DNA of 64,000 nucleotides from Cylicocyclus nassatus (lineage: Eukaryota > Nematoda > Chromadorea > Rhabditida > Strongylidae), in contig CATQJL010000001.1 of assembly GCA_958299035.1 (NCBI GenBank), forward strand, positions 81,965,071 through 82,029,070, in the 5' to 3' direction. A model generated the notes under the pieces. That model was not told the origin of the DNA. It made no database searches and was given only the letters and a program-made list of their open reading frames with translations. Shown piece by piece: positions 34,637-46,660 of the stretch. The number at the start of each line of letters is the position of its first letter. Within the stretch, counting starts at the first letter, position 1. The position numbers and the translations under genes are program-made.

Positions 34637-35574
34637 TTAGGTTGTCCGGAAATTAATGCAGGTTTTGTCTTCCAACCGAAATAAGTCATACGCTTCTCAT
34701 TTCTGAACAGATTGCAAAAAGCCATTTGATAGGGCAAACAAGCTCTACAAGTTGGCGATTTTGCTTTTACAACAGCTTTCATCCTCATCGAGATCCGAGC
34801 CAAAAACTAAAAAGAACCAACTGCCTAAAAAATCGAGAAAAATTGTAACTCCGTTCGAAACAATCCTACAAAAATTCTAACTTGCTCACTTAAACACTTT
34901 CCATATAAGACGTCTATATGCACCGTTACTGTATTTTTTCCTTTGTTACAATTCAAGAAAACGGAAATTTTAGTACTTTTAAAAGTGTGCTGTCACCACT
35001 TAAGTAGTTGTATACTACAAACCTGTAGAAGTATGAGCGTAAATTTTCAGCTCTTTAAAAGCTTTAGTTCTCGAGAAATTTCAAACAGAGCTTCTTTAGT
35101 CAGGTGGTTCAGACTGAAATTCGAATTTCTCGAGAACTAAAGCTTTTGAAGAGCTGAAAATTTACGCTCATGCTTGTACAAGTTTGTAGTATACAACTAC
35201 TTAAGTGGGGACAGCACAGCATCACTTTGGCAAAAATACGAAAATTTCCGTTTTCTTGGTTTCTAACAAAGGAAGAAATAGAGAAACGGCGCATATAGAC
35301 GTCCTATATGGAAAGTGTTTAAGTGAGCAAGTTAGAATTTTTGTAGGAATGTTTTGAACGGCGTTACAATTTTTCACGAATTTTTAGGCAGTTGGATCCT
35401 TTGAGTTTTTAGCTCGGAACTCGATGAAGATGAAAGCTGTTGTAAAAGCAAAATCGCCAACTTGTAGAGCTTGCTTTGCTCTATCAAATGGTATTTTGCA
35501 GTATTCAGAAATGAGTATCGTATGACTTTTTGCGGTTGAAAATCAAAACCTGCATTGATTTCCGGACAACCTAA
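34637..35574. mobile_element. TA-target mariner-like foldback element, 938 bp
   Basis: Left end TTAGGTTGTCCGGAAATTAA, right end its inverted near-copy, TA at 34635-34636 and 35575-35576. The arms are inverted-complementary almost to the centre near 35105, where the two copies of GAGAACTAAAGCTTT meet. No transposase. It starts about 95 bp after the LTR retrotransposon. Confidence 0.88.
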
Positions 35575-35679
35575 TACAAAAGAAAGCAATTTACTGCAAG
35601 TGTATCATGCTATGCTCCTAATATACGTCAGTCCTAATTATCTTAGCACAGGTAAATCTAACCTTAAGAGAGAGACTTT

Positions 35680-36905
35680 GATGAATACGAAAATTATACC
35701 TCAAGGTAAATTGTACCTTGAGGTACAGCTCAAGGTAAATTGTATTGCAGTAGGGTTCATTTTAATATCATCATTTTAGTTGGAAGCAGGGGAGGATGTG
35801 TTGAACAAATCAGTTCTATTCTTAAAGAAGGGCCAAATTTGCCGAAAAGAACTCCGAAATGTCCAAAAGTGCCGAAAAGCATTGAAAGCGGGCAAAAGTG
35901 CCACGCGCCAGCCACAAGCTCCTGAAAAATCACTAAGGTCTGCAAGCTTAAAGTTATTGGCACGGTCAAGTTCTCATTTTATTTTTTTCGAAACAATTAC
36001 CATTTCAGACTTTAAAAGGGGCCAAGTAACAGGTAAATAATGCAAAACCAAACAGGGTAAGAACCTTTCAAACTAAAAAAATAAACTTATATAAACTTCT
36101 TGAGCACAATAAAAAACAGTAATTATAATGTGACCGGCGTGATTATCCAACGATGTTTTCGTAGAAAATGCAATCTCATAACCGAAATCTGCCACTTAAA
36201 GTGATTGGCATTACATTTTAGCTTTTTCGGGCTTTCGCAACCGAAAACTTTTTCCTTCCCAGTGGCAGGACCATTCCAAGAATTTATGTTTTAGTTCTAC
36301 AATTCTTCAATGAAGAAAAACCGGTGTTTTGTGCACGATGGAAATACCAATTTTTGAAGTAATGTCATCTTTACGACAAAGCCACTTGCAAACTTTGGTT
36401 CTAATGCAAAGGATTCAACAAAGTTACACTGTTGCATAGTTAGGCTGAAAGACTTTGCAACACCCTGTACATATTTCTTCGAGGCCATTGCGACTTGCTA
36501 TCCTCCGCTTATAAGTTTCAAAAATGAGGTGCGAACTTATGTTTTGTCAAAATATGTAGTTTGAACTAAGAAAATGGCCACAAATTCCCTTTGATCTTTT
36601 AAGACCTGAGGCATTCTCATTTCATCGTGTTCAAACATTTAAGGGTACTTCTAACCGTCTCTCTGTCAAAACATGTCATATCGGGCCCGAAGGACACAAC
36701 TAGCGATAAATTTTGTCCTAGCAGAAGTTCTCTAAGCAATAAAATTTATGCACCGCTAAGACGTCATAGCGTGCTCCAAATAAACGTCAGTGTATATCAA
36801 GCTGGCAAAGGTAGAATTTACCTCAAGGTACGTTGATGAATACGAACCGCTCAAGGTAGAATTTACCTTGAGGTAAAATTTACTTCAGGTTTAATGATGA
36901 ATACG
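35680..36905. repeat. Region of GATGAATACGGCC / ACCTTGAGGTAA fragments
   Basis: TGATGAATACG occurs at 35680, 36832 and 36893, the last followed by GCC as in the family end, each beside ACCTTGAGGTA-type words (35695-35745, 36815-36890). These are outward-facing ends of the same family as 27144-27490. The sequence between 35760 and 36800 shows no gene; an ACACCCTGTACAT near 36460 may be one end of another TA element whose partner I did not find. Confidence 0.5.
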
Positions 36906-37679
36906 GCCTCTGGTTCGGTTGATTTCGGCACAGAAGATGAGTAGCTAACAAATGCGAGATTAAGATTTTTGAAGGCCTAGAGGATGAGAAAAAAGAGGCG
37001 AAGGCTAATATCACACAAAAGTAACCTTATGGGCTCTGGAACTTTCATCAGTGGACAAACTTCGCACTTCCTTCATTCTGATGCATTTGTAGATAATATA
37101 AACAAGGAAAAAATTGATTTAAAGTGGCTTTCCTAACTGGATGTGAGGAGAGCTTTTGAAACGCTAGTTATTAACTATCACTCTCTTCTATTCAGCTTAG
37201 TGACGAGTTACGGGCGATTATTCCTGCTCGGGGGGGGGGGGCACCTAATTTGTTATTAGCTTTTTGATATCGGAGACTCCAAACAGCTTCAAAGCCGCCC
37301 TCTTTTGATTTTCGCATAATCAGAAATTATTGTATTTAGCTGTTTCAAAGCTACATGTTTTCGAGATTTGCCTTCGTTCGCTCATATCTCTTTTCAAAGT
37401 GATCATGTGAGTGTAACAATATGTGTAACAATCTACAAATTTCTCTCAATTTTACGCATACTAAATCATCACGGCATTGAAAGTTTTTTCCGAAAACGTT
37501 GAGCTTAAGTTTATAGCAGATAATTGCTTTTTCACTGGTCCACTTATTATAGAGTAGCGGCCACACACGGCTCAGCTGGCCATGTCACTACAGTATAATA
37601 AAGATCGAAATATTCTGCAAAACATTTCCCCGTTTTTTGTCGTACCTTTCTAAATGCATGATCCACATATTTAAAAACG
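36906..37679. other. Gene-free interval with a poly-G run
   Basis: Contains a run of about twelve G (near 37231-37242). No coding or paired repeats seen. Confidence 0.4.
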
Positions 37680-37927
37680 CAGAATAGGATCTGAACAAAA
37701 GGATTCGTTAGGCAAATATTGGTATATGTGGATAGAATCAACTTGAGTCCTTCAATGTTGTTGAACAGCTTTAAGCAAATGCTAGAACTTAATCAATAAT
37801 ACCGTAAAAGACAAGTTGATAAACACACCAATGAGATCAACAACTTTTTCATAATATGATTTGGCAATTCAGAAGAAGGATTTGAAATTAGCGTTTCAGG
37901 TTTATTCCAGCCATGTGACTATTACTA

Positions 37928-38513
37928 GAGGGTTTCTCAAAAAAATGTATCGAACGTTTGATCGTTGGTATTTCTCTTCTAAAGAAGTCTTTTTTCTTGC
38001 TTCAGGTAGCAATCTGTAGAGCTGGCTTCAACTTCGATGTGCATCATAGAACGAATCACTCATTTCTCTTCATTACTGTAGGATTACGGTAGAAACTTCA
38101 AAGAGGGTTTTAAGCAATGAAAGGCCATATTTTGCCCCAGAAAGGAAACAAAACAGCCTGAAAGCTTTTACACTAGGCTAATTAGAGTTGCTGACTATAA
38201 CTGTAAAGTTCCCAACTTATTATGGTGCTTCATTGAAGAGTTATGCCACGTAAGAGGTAGCGGCCATTCTTTCAATGTTCCTAAAAAGTGCAGTTACATC
38301 GCTCAGAAAGCTTCGTAACCCTGTGAATAGTTGAGTATTGAACTCAGCGTCCATAAAAACCCTATTACACAAGTTTTTACAATTTTTTGAAAAATTTTGA
38401 AACGGCAGCTTTTTCCACATTGACACCATATGTTTCAAGTTTCTGCCGTAATCCTACAGTAATGAAGAAAGATGGGTGGATCAAACGTTCAATACATTTT
38501 TTGGGACACCCTG
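37928..38513. mobile_element. TA-target MITE, CAGGGTGTCCCAAAAGT family, copy 2
   Basis: The right end TTTTTTGGGACACCCTG and following TA (38514-38515) are intact; the left end GAGGGTTTCTCAAAA is worn. Inner matches such as TACTGTAGGATTACGG and its inverse at both sides confirm the foldback. Copy A (20830-20860) lacks it. Confidence 0.7.
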
Positions 38514-38517
38514 TATA

Positions 38518-39283
38518 TTAGATTGTCCCGAAAGTTTTGTCGGTTTTTTTCATCAATCACTGAAACTCACAGAACACCAATCCATGGGCAAGCTAGGTAC
38601 CGTTTGATTCAGATTTTTATCCCCTTCCATACAGCTATATTTTCTCTTTGACCCTGTCTTTGCAATGTTATCGTCATGGCTTTTTGAGCAGCTCACTAGT
38701 AACGCCAAATCTTTCCTGAATTTTAAAATTTTTTATCCTGATGTTTTCAAAGAGCACTGGTAAGTGTTATGTAGAGCAAACCTTTGGCTACATTTCCATT
38801 TTAGATTACGTGGGCCACGTTTACCAAGTCCGTTATAATTAATTATTTAATAAAAACCGCGAGTTTTTGATTACGTTTACCACGTAAAAGTACCGAAAAT
38901 TCCAAAAAGCTGCTTTTTCAAGGCAAATCAAACTTGGTCATGTTGCATAAATTATGCTCAATATGAAGCTAAAAACAGCAGTTTAGGAGAAACTAAAAAT
39001 ATAACCTTGTAGTCCGAGAATTGCTCTAACAGAATCATAGTTAACCTATTTAGAAACTTCAAACTGAAATTTTTAAAAATTAGCCGAACTTTGAGCAGAT
39101 AAAATTGACGGATGGAGAATTTTAACAAATATCGAAAAGAGCATACAAGATTGTGGCTCGAGAATGTATTCTTAAGAAAGAGAAGAAAAAGCTGCATCGA
39201 ATCGTTGAAACTCATTGAAGTGTTTATTGTGCATGGTTTTATAGTGGTTTGAAAAAACCGACAAAACTTTCCGGACAATCTAT
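38518..39283. mobile_element. TA-target mariner-like MITE abutting the previous one
   Basis: Left end TTAGATTGTCCCGAAAGTTT, right end inverse with one mismatch at the tip, TA at 38516-38517 and 39284-39285. Only the bases TATA separate it from the element to the left. No transposase; the 114-codon minus frame 38958-39302 overlaps the element end and is not supported. Confidence 0.8.
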
Positions 39284-41615
39284 TATATAGGAAAATTCCC
39301 ATGCGTTTTACCTATTCTGCGCTTGAAAATGATATTCACCAATCGGACAACACTGATGAAGAGGATAGGATATATCGTAATATTAGGTTGGAAGCTAAGT
39401 TTTGCAAGTCATTCAATTACTTTCCTTTCACTCAGCTGGCGCACTCAAATTTTGCCACTGTGTTGGTTATGACATAAACTGCAAGCGCAGCTGCTGTTCT
39501 ACCAAATTTTGACGTCGCAGTGAGGATTACGATAGGTATATAGTATAAAGGGAAAAATTATAAAATTCGACAGATATGGCTGAAACTTGGCATAGTGGGG
39601 TTATCCGACTCGTTGGGTACGAAAACGATACTGAAATTGCGTAATAAAGGTTTTTTTGGAAGTTTACTGTACATATACGATATAGGGTCCCGTCCTAAAC
39701 AAGGAATGAGGCGTTGATTCAACGAATGATTATGATAGTGTTTAGCAGGTCAACGAACCCCAATATGTAAAGGGAAAAGTTTTATAGTTCTGACTCCTTA
39801 TTCGTTGACGGTTGTCCCCAGCAGCCTTGCGTACAGAAACACGAAATTGTGAGGGCGCCAAATCTCGACTTGCCCCTAAATTTTATTTCTTTTTTGTGAA
39901 CCGAATAAGTCGACCTTTAGCAACAATTAGTACACGATTTCGGATTATTGCACATGGTCTAGACAGCTAACAACTTCATTTTGCCTCAAAACCCTAAGAA
40001 TTGTCAAAATTTACTAATTTTCAAAAAATGCCTGGAATTTTTCTAATTCGTTTTTAAAATTTAAACAGCTTTGACCAATTGTAGCTCGCACCACGCTCTA
40101 CATATTGCCCAAGTTTGAGTGCGCCACCTCCAAAGACAGTTGAGATGGAAGTAGCAAGACAGTTTCTAGCCTAATACATGTGACTGTTTTTCTCCTTTTT
40201 TGCCGTCAACGACTTTCAGCTATGCAGGCTCAAATTGACTTCTTTCCAAACGTCACAGCCTTTTTCTTACAGAAACATCATATTGTTTTGTCCGACTTTT
40301 TCACAAGTAACCTCTTCAACAGCATCACTTATCAAAAGAATGTTTGCAATAAAAGCCACGCATTTCATTAGCAAGTGCAAGATTCAAAGCGAACGCTAAA
40401 AATGGTTTTAGTGTCAAAATGCCATGAATAAAGTAAGCGAAAACACGCTGCCTATTGAATGGATTTCATTTTAACGAGGATGCCAAATCTCAATGTGCCA
40501 AAAGCGCGGTCATTTGTACTTATTTGGAAGGGCAGTTTAACAAGCAGTACTTAATCACTGACATTTCTGAGGCGCTCTGCCTGAGTTATGCCAATTTCTT
40601 GACATGTCTCAAAATCCCTAAGTCTGATTCAGGCACATTATATTTAAAAAAAACTATGCTGTTTTTTACGGAGATGAAGTTACCAAGATTGCCCTGTTCG
40701 CCACAATTTTCTAGGATGTCATGAGCTTTTTTCCTGACTCGTTGAGGGTGGCATCCCTCTTCCTCGGCAGAATTTTTTGGCACCCATTTCAAGGTTTTCG
40801 CGAGCATTCAACTCTGACTTTACACCAAAAGGACGTATTGTTCGTTGACAGAAAAGTATTAACTATGGATCAATTCAAGTTGGCCGCTTTCGCAAATTAC
40901 GCAGCCCGTTTTTGGACGAAGAGAAGGAATTCACTCGGCAGAAAAGATGCATTGCACAACTGTATAATTCCCCAAATTCAATAGTATGTTGCAAGTTGGC
41001 TTAACTTTTAGGTCGCTCCGAAAGCTCTTGCGCACGATTTTCAAAATTCATAACTTCTGATTTTCCCAACCGATTTGACTGCTTTTACCTTTGTATTAAA
41101 GGGTAGTCATGCTCTTTACAATGACTCTTTAGATGCTTGCTAATGATCATCTGTTGCATAGATAGGAGCGGTAGAAAAAAATTAGTCATAATTCGAATTT
41201 TCTGTGTAGGGTCATGAAAAATCGGGAACTTGAAAAAAAAAAATCAGACCAGTCGGTATTGTAGATTATTTCACCAGCTTTTTTTAACCGTGCAAAGTTT
41301 GCGCCGATTGAGCGTCTCTACGAAAGGTTATGATTTCCCTGGAAAATGCCAAACTAAATCACATTCGTCCTTTTCTATTGCTTGCTCGAAAATCATAACT
41401 TTTCATAGAGACGCTCAATCGGCGCAAACTTTGCACTGTTAGAAAAAGCTGGTGAAATAACCTATAACACCGACTGGTCCGATTTTTGTTGCAAGTCTCC
41501 GATTTTTTATGACCCTACATTGAAAATTCAATTTTTGACCAATTTTCTACTTTCTCTCCTATCTATGCAACAGATGACCATTAGCAAGCAACTAAGATGT
41601 AAGTATAAAGAGCAC

Positions 41616-43226
41616 TATACTTGGGTAATTCGAAAAATTTTCATCGAATGAATGAATATCGAATAAATTCGAAAATAAAAAATCTCGAATAAACGATTAT
41701 CGAATAAATTCGAGGTTCAAAAATTCTCGAATGAATGAATTTCGAGTAAATTCGGAAAATCAAAAATATCGAATGAATGAATATTAATTTAATTCGAATA
41801 TATTCGAACACTGGAAGTCGAAATTCGAATAATTATTCGAATGATTTATCGAATAACTAGAGCCACCTCTCAAACTTGCCGACATATCCGGCTGAACCCG
41901 ACAGTAACTTCGTATCCCCCATACCAACTCCTAGTTCAGAATTCTCTAAAAATCGCTGAAATCGAGAAAATAGATTTCGGTTTTAATCAACATCCTCTAC
42001 CCCCCCCCCTCTGCCAACTGCCAACCTCGTAGCGCAAGATTTTCCGAAAATCGACAAAATCGATAAAGTAAATTTTTATTCATGATCGGCACCCTCACTT
42101 ACCCCCTTATACCAACTCCCAGTCCCGCAGCTAAAATTTCTCTAAAAACCGATAAAGTAAGTTTTTATCCATAATCAGCACCCTCACTCACCCCCGTGTG
42201 TGGTATAAGCTAGTCGCGGACGAAGGCATGTGGTTCATTCCGCGAAGCGAGCACGAAAGCCCCTATAGCCTTGGGCATACTGCAGGCATTTCAGTGGCGA
42301 CGTGGTTTGGCAATAGTCAAATTGTCCAAAACTTATTTTAAAAGTACAGAATGCAGCACAATTATCTTTTTAGTAAGTTGTACACGCTAAACATTTTAGG
42401 TAAGCTGGCGCGTTACACTCGTAATTGGCAAATCGCGTACGGCGATCTAAACCGTCTAATCCTCCACTACAGTTGCGATGTCCTTTACTCATAACATATA
42501 TAGCGAATGGAGGCAGCTGTAAAATATAACTTATGCGAGCAAGAGTGCTCACTAGTGTGGGCTTTGCGTACCACAAGCATGAGCAATGCAAAGAGAGGAA
42601 AACAGGCATTTCAAAACACCTTCAATATATGAACTTGGAACATGAGCTTGAATTTGATAGCTTCTTTGCTGATTTGGTGCCAATAGCAGTGCGAACAATC
42701 TCATTGATCGAAAAAGCATCAATTAAAATTCACATATGATTTTTTTACTGTCGCAAGCAGTCGGAAGAACGCGACTCTCCACACAGTTCAAAGGTCACAA
42801 CGGTTGCAAAAGATGCATCACCGAGTTTTGCGAAAAAATAACGCGGACGAAGTGAGCTTGATACCCAGCAGTTGGCTCTGCAACAAAGTCGAATAATCTG
42901 AATACGGAGTTCATTCGAATACGAATTCGAATAAACATTCGAATAAAACATTCGAATAAAATCTATTCGAAACCCCGTTTTTTGATTATTCGAGTTTTCG
43001 AATAATATTCGAATCCTCGTTTTTTGATTATTCGAGTTTTCGAATTTTATTCGAATCCCTGTTTTTTAATTATTCGAGTTTTATTCGAAACACCGTTTTC
43101 TCAATTATTCGAGTTTCGAATATTATTCGAAAATGGAAGAACTCCGAATATCGAATTTCGAATACGAATATATTCGAATGTTTTATTCGAATGATCGAAT
43201 TTCTATTCGATTCGAACCCAACTATA
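41616..43226. mobile_element. hAT-like element with ATTCGAATA subterminal arrays, nested
   Basis: Termini TATACTTGGGT and the inverse of TATAGTTGGGT are bordered by the direct repeat AAGAGCAC at 41608-41615 and 43227-43234, an 8-bp duplication as made by hAT transposases. Both subterminal zones (41625-41860 and 42900-43215) are packed with ATTCGAATAA/TCGAATAAATTCG words. Between them lie a Helentron-like remnant (41865-42215) and unrecognised sequence. No transposase frame. Confidence 0.85.
41865..42215 (+). repeat. Degenerate Helentron-type tandem units inside the hAT-like element
   Basis: Three units of about 115 bp with CCAACTCCCAGTCCCGCAG, AATCGACAAAATCGATAAAG and TCAGCACCCTCACTC-type words resemble the 118-bp units at 8141-8580. 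GGTATAAGCTAG follows near 42205 and may be a worn 3' end. Confidence 0.55.
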
Positions 43227-43438
43227 AAGAGCACGACTTATTCTTTCATAGAAAAATATAAGCAGTCAAATCGGTTGAAAAAAAAACAGAAGCTGACTTT
43301 TGAAAACCGTGCGCAAGAGCTTTCGGAACGCCCTAATACATTGAGTTGTGTTATTCTTGTTTATAAATTCAGCCTTCCTCCGCGTTTCCTCACTACTAGA
43401 CCTACACAACAATAAAAAGCCGGCCTTGCCACAATACC

Positions 43439-43610
43439 ATTTGATTTAACTGGATTGGCTTCGGAAAAGAGGGGCTCCGTGACCTAATTTAGGCTAGCTA
43501 GTGGTAAGAGAGCACCGGCGCGAGAGATACTCAAGTGCGTCGCGGGCGCGAGCGGCTCAAGCACTTCACAAAGCCTCTCCTCCCAAAGCCAAGCCAGATG
43601 AATCAAAGGT
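43439..43610. mobile_element. 172-bp MITE, family P, copy 1
   Basis: Inverted ends ATTTGATTTAACTGGATTGG / AGCCAGATGAATCAAAGGT, flanked by TACC at 43435-43438 and 43611-43614. The matching place in duplication copy A reads GAATACCTGCTAACC without the insert. Two relatives lie at 58171-58330 and 58595-58765. Confidence 0.8.
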
Positions 43611-43843
43611 TACCTGCTAGCCTCAGATCGTATGGTCAAACGTCAGACGATCATTAGAATGACACGAAATATCTATAAATATTACAATTGTTTTAGCAAT
43701 CATAATCATGATTTCTCTAGGAAGGCACTTCTCGATATCTCAATTCTTCTTCGACATTGTGCATTCCTTCAGTGCGGCTCAAATCCAATCCTCAAAGGTA
43801 CTACTTACATATTGATGAAGATTACAGTTCATCTTTATAAAAA

Positions 43844-43885
43844 ACCAGTGCTTCATCTCTGCTTCGCAGAGAATGAAGCACTGGT
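43844..43885. other. Near-perfect short hairpin
   Basis: CCAGTGCTTCATCTCTGC pairs with GCAGAGAATGAAGCACTGG around a tiny loop. Found only in duplication copy B. Possibly a small MITE or a hairpin RNA precursor; no further support. Confidence 0.5.
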
Positions 43886-44033
43886 CATCATGAAAAGTAC
43901 TACGTAAACTTACGTTATGAAATTGATCTTTTAATGAGAGACAACTAAGCGACCACAAAAATGAAGCTTATTTGTTATGCAGTTCTCATATGCATTGAGG
44001 CAATGTAAATCATTCGTCACTGTGATTTCGTAA

Positions 44034-44183
44034 GGGATCGTTCAGACCGGCACAAAGGCACAAAAAGGCGCACGAAGGCGCGTCTCGTCTCGTCTCGTCT
44101 ATCTCGACACACACACACTCACACACGGCTTCGTGCGCCTTCGTGCGCCTTTGTGCGCCTTTGTGCGCTGTCTGAACGATCCC
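44034..44183. mobile_element. PIF/Harbinger-like MITE, 150 bp
   Basis: Inverted ends GGGATCGTTCAGAC with the 3-bp duplication TAA at 44031-44033 and 44184-44186. The arms carry GGCGCACGAAGGCGC/GTGCGCCTTCGTGCGCC words, and the loop is CTCGT and AC microsatellite. Termini and TWA target fit PIF/Harbinger. Confidence 0.75.
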
Positions 44184-44186
44184 TAA

Positions 44187-45049
44187 CCGAGCAACTGTCA
44201 ATGTCGATAGCATGTGATTTTTTGCGCAAACGTCGCTCAAATCTCACTATTATAGTTTTTTCAAATTTTGCCTGGAATTTGAATGTTTTTGTAAGTCCCT
44301 GCTGTACATCAAACTTTTGAGTCGGATTCTAGAACTTCCCAGCTCTCTAATACTCACGAATCAGCGATATCCGCTATTTTTCAATGTTTAAGACTATGTT
44401 TTGAGGCTGATGGTATTTGTGTGATTTAGACTATAAACATGCATCTGCTGTAATCGACTCAGAATCAAATTGCTGGCGACAAACTGCACCAATAAGCAGC
44501 AGCTTGAATTTGCAGTGCAAAAGGGAAACACGGCCAAGGTGAGGGTTATCTTTGCATATTTTGGATCTGAAGTTTCAGCACTGATCAAGCTAATGGAAGT
44601 GTGTTTTCCGCACAAGTACTGTTTAGTTCACATGCACAAATGAATGTGACGATAGGGACGCAGTAACGATTGCACACATGGAGCAAGGGTAATATCAGCA
44701 TTCAAATCAAATAACCAAGAATAGAGTACTTTAGTTGTTGGACCGAAAACATCTCATAATTTCTCCGTGATTGGAAACATCAGTTCAATGGATAAATGGG
44801 AGCGTGTTCATTAGATAAGACAGCAGAATAGCAGCTTTCGGTTGGCATCATGCGTCTGCGATACCTCTTTGAAGGTTTGGGAGAGGTAGGTCACTAACTC
44901 GTCCGTTTTCGCAGTTCACCTGCTCAGGTCAACCGCTGCCTTATCAAGGCAGCCAATTACGGCGCGGCCTCTGAGACGCACTGGCCTATCGCAGCCATCG
45001 CGGTTAGAGTAGGTTCACAAAAGCCTACACCTTTTTGGCTTAAAAGGGA
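44187..45049. other. Interval with one weak exon-like stretch
   Basis: At about 44440-44535 on the plus strand the frame reads NKQQLEFAVQKGNTAK up to a GTGAGG donor-like site, but with no acceptor or partner exon found. The rest shows nothing recognisable. Confidence 0.25.
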
Positions 45050-45330
45050 GCCTGCTGCAGTAATCCGTTTAAAGTAAATTGCTCTCAAATTCGTACGGAC
45101 ACTGTCTTCAACTGGAAATTACTCCAACACCCACCGTACTCCCCAGATCTAGCTTCAACGGATACATAGAAACACCGTTTATTTCTATTCTTAAGAAATT
45201 TCAGCAGCTGTTCGGATAACGTTGAGAACAGAATCGCTCATTTTGCAAAAAAACGTTGCTGAAAAATCCGATGGTAAGCTGGCAGAAGGTTGTGCGACCA
45301 GAAACATACATTATTGACTGGATTTTAGTG
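45050..45330 (+). pseudogene. Mariner transposase relic, duplication copy B
   Basis: Frame contains FNWKLLQHPPYSPDLAST, closer to the mariner HPPYSPDLAPSD motif than copy A, then stops. Later EKSDGKLAEGC corresponds to the segment GKMAEGW of copy A. Several stops and frame changes: dead. Confidence 0.65.
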
Positions 45331-45333
45331 AAT

Positions 45334-46499
45334 ATCATTTCGGTGAATTATGCAGTTGCGAGCTCAATGTGCTAAAGAACGAATACACAACTTCAAAGAG
45401 AAGGATCGCAAATGGCGAATTGGAATGATGTGTGCACCTTCATGAATGATTCCATCTATCTCCATATCTGGTATGCTGTTTCCTAGAAAAAAGAGGAGAC
45501 TTTTTATACGAATGCTCTCATAATTAGATCACCCTGACCTTTTGGTGGTATGCCAGGATGCCAATAGTTACGATCAAAAATCGATTGCATGGACCAAAAT
45601 GAAGTGTTCATTAGAAAATGTACAAAGTAAATATTTGCAAGGCAAACAAATACTATTCAATCTTTTTCCCAGCAAATTCCAAACACGTTTTGAAATGCCC
45701 TTCGGGTGGTGCACTGATAAAAAGTTCGAAAAGCTTTGGAAAATATCATAGTTAAGGTCATCAGACAGCGTCATATTTGTAACCAACATTCTCAAAGCCT
45801 GCTAAAGGTAGGAAAGACAGCATGTCAATGTTTCTAGGAACGTCTGCAAAAATAACGTTTAATTTCGATTCTTTGCAACAGCAATTGAGAAACTACTGCG
45901 ACGGAGACGTGCTAGGGAAAACTCAATTTTGACAATTTTTCTCGTATTAGCTGAATTTTTTCTATGATGATGCTATTGCAGTGTTCTTTCTCATTATAAA
46001 AAAAGTAGGTTTCGGCTTCATAGACTCAGGTTCTTTTTCTCTTTCTACTTCAATTTTCTTCATCGCTGTTAAAAGATCAGGATGATGACGAGCAATTGTG
46101 TGAAAGTCTAAGTATCTGGTCGTAGGGTGTCCACACCTTGCGCCTGAGATTCCTATCGTATAAAAAGTCACTCACCCTCTAGAAGAAGTTACAAACCTTC
46201 AAAAATGTGAATTTTCAAAGTATCAATGCATGATGTGCCAATAAACCACTTTAGTGGGAGTGTATAATTGACAGAATGCCCGCAACATAGATGTCTTTGA
46301 ACAGCTGCTTCTTGAAGTTACGGCACTGGATCTTTGCCAAAGTCAAATAATCAGACGCTCATAAATTCCTCTAAAGAAGAGCTCAGCAGAAATGAAAGTT
46401 CAGTTTGGAATCAACTCAACAAGACCCATCTATAGACATGCATTTCGTCCCAGATCACCATTGTGGCTGGGAATCCTTCCCTAGTTAGTAGTACGAGCT
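45334..46499. other. Interval without an assignable gene
   Basis: A 69-codon minus frame (45962-46171) looks moderately protein-like (CGHPTTRYLDFHTIARHHPD) but has no recognised domain or splice partners. Elsewhere nothing seen. Confidence 0.3.
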
Positions 46500-46660
46500 T
46501 CATTCACTTGAAACAATTTCCTTTTCAAGTACTGAATGTTGTAGAATCCTTCTTCTTCAGGCAGCGCAGATGCATGCCATGGTCAGAAATCCCATGAAGA
46601 ATCAAATCTGGTAAACGGCAAAAGAATACCACTGACATGAAGAAACGTCGAGAAAATGAG

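Larger units (their letters stand above)
41008..43336. mobile_element. TA-target mariner-like foldback, split by a hAT-like insertion
   Basis: Left end TTAGGTCGCTCCGAAAGCTC and right end GAGCTTTCGGAACGCCCTAA pair; TA follows at 43337-43338, the left TA has become TT. Arms match inverted (for example AGACGCTCAATCGGCGCAAA near 41408 with its inverse near 41300). Taking out 41616-43234 leaves about 710 bp. Copy A (24205-24220) is the empty site. Confidence 0.8.

Noticed and set aside
36445..36475. ACACCCTGTAC, resembling a right end of the CAGGGTGTCCC family
   Set aside because: The only candidate left end (near 36052, AACAGGGTAAG) matches too briefly to define an element.
44880..45010. GC-richer block that might be a small structural RNA
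   Set aside because: No tRNA, 5S or spliced-leader features: no T-loop motif, no cloverleaf and no terminal match.
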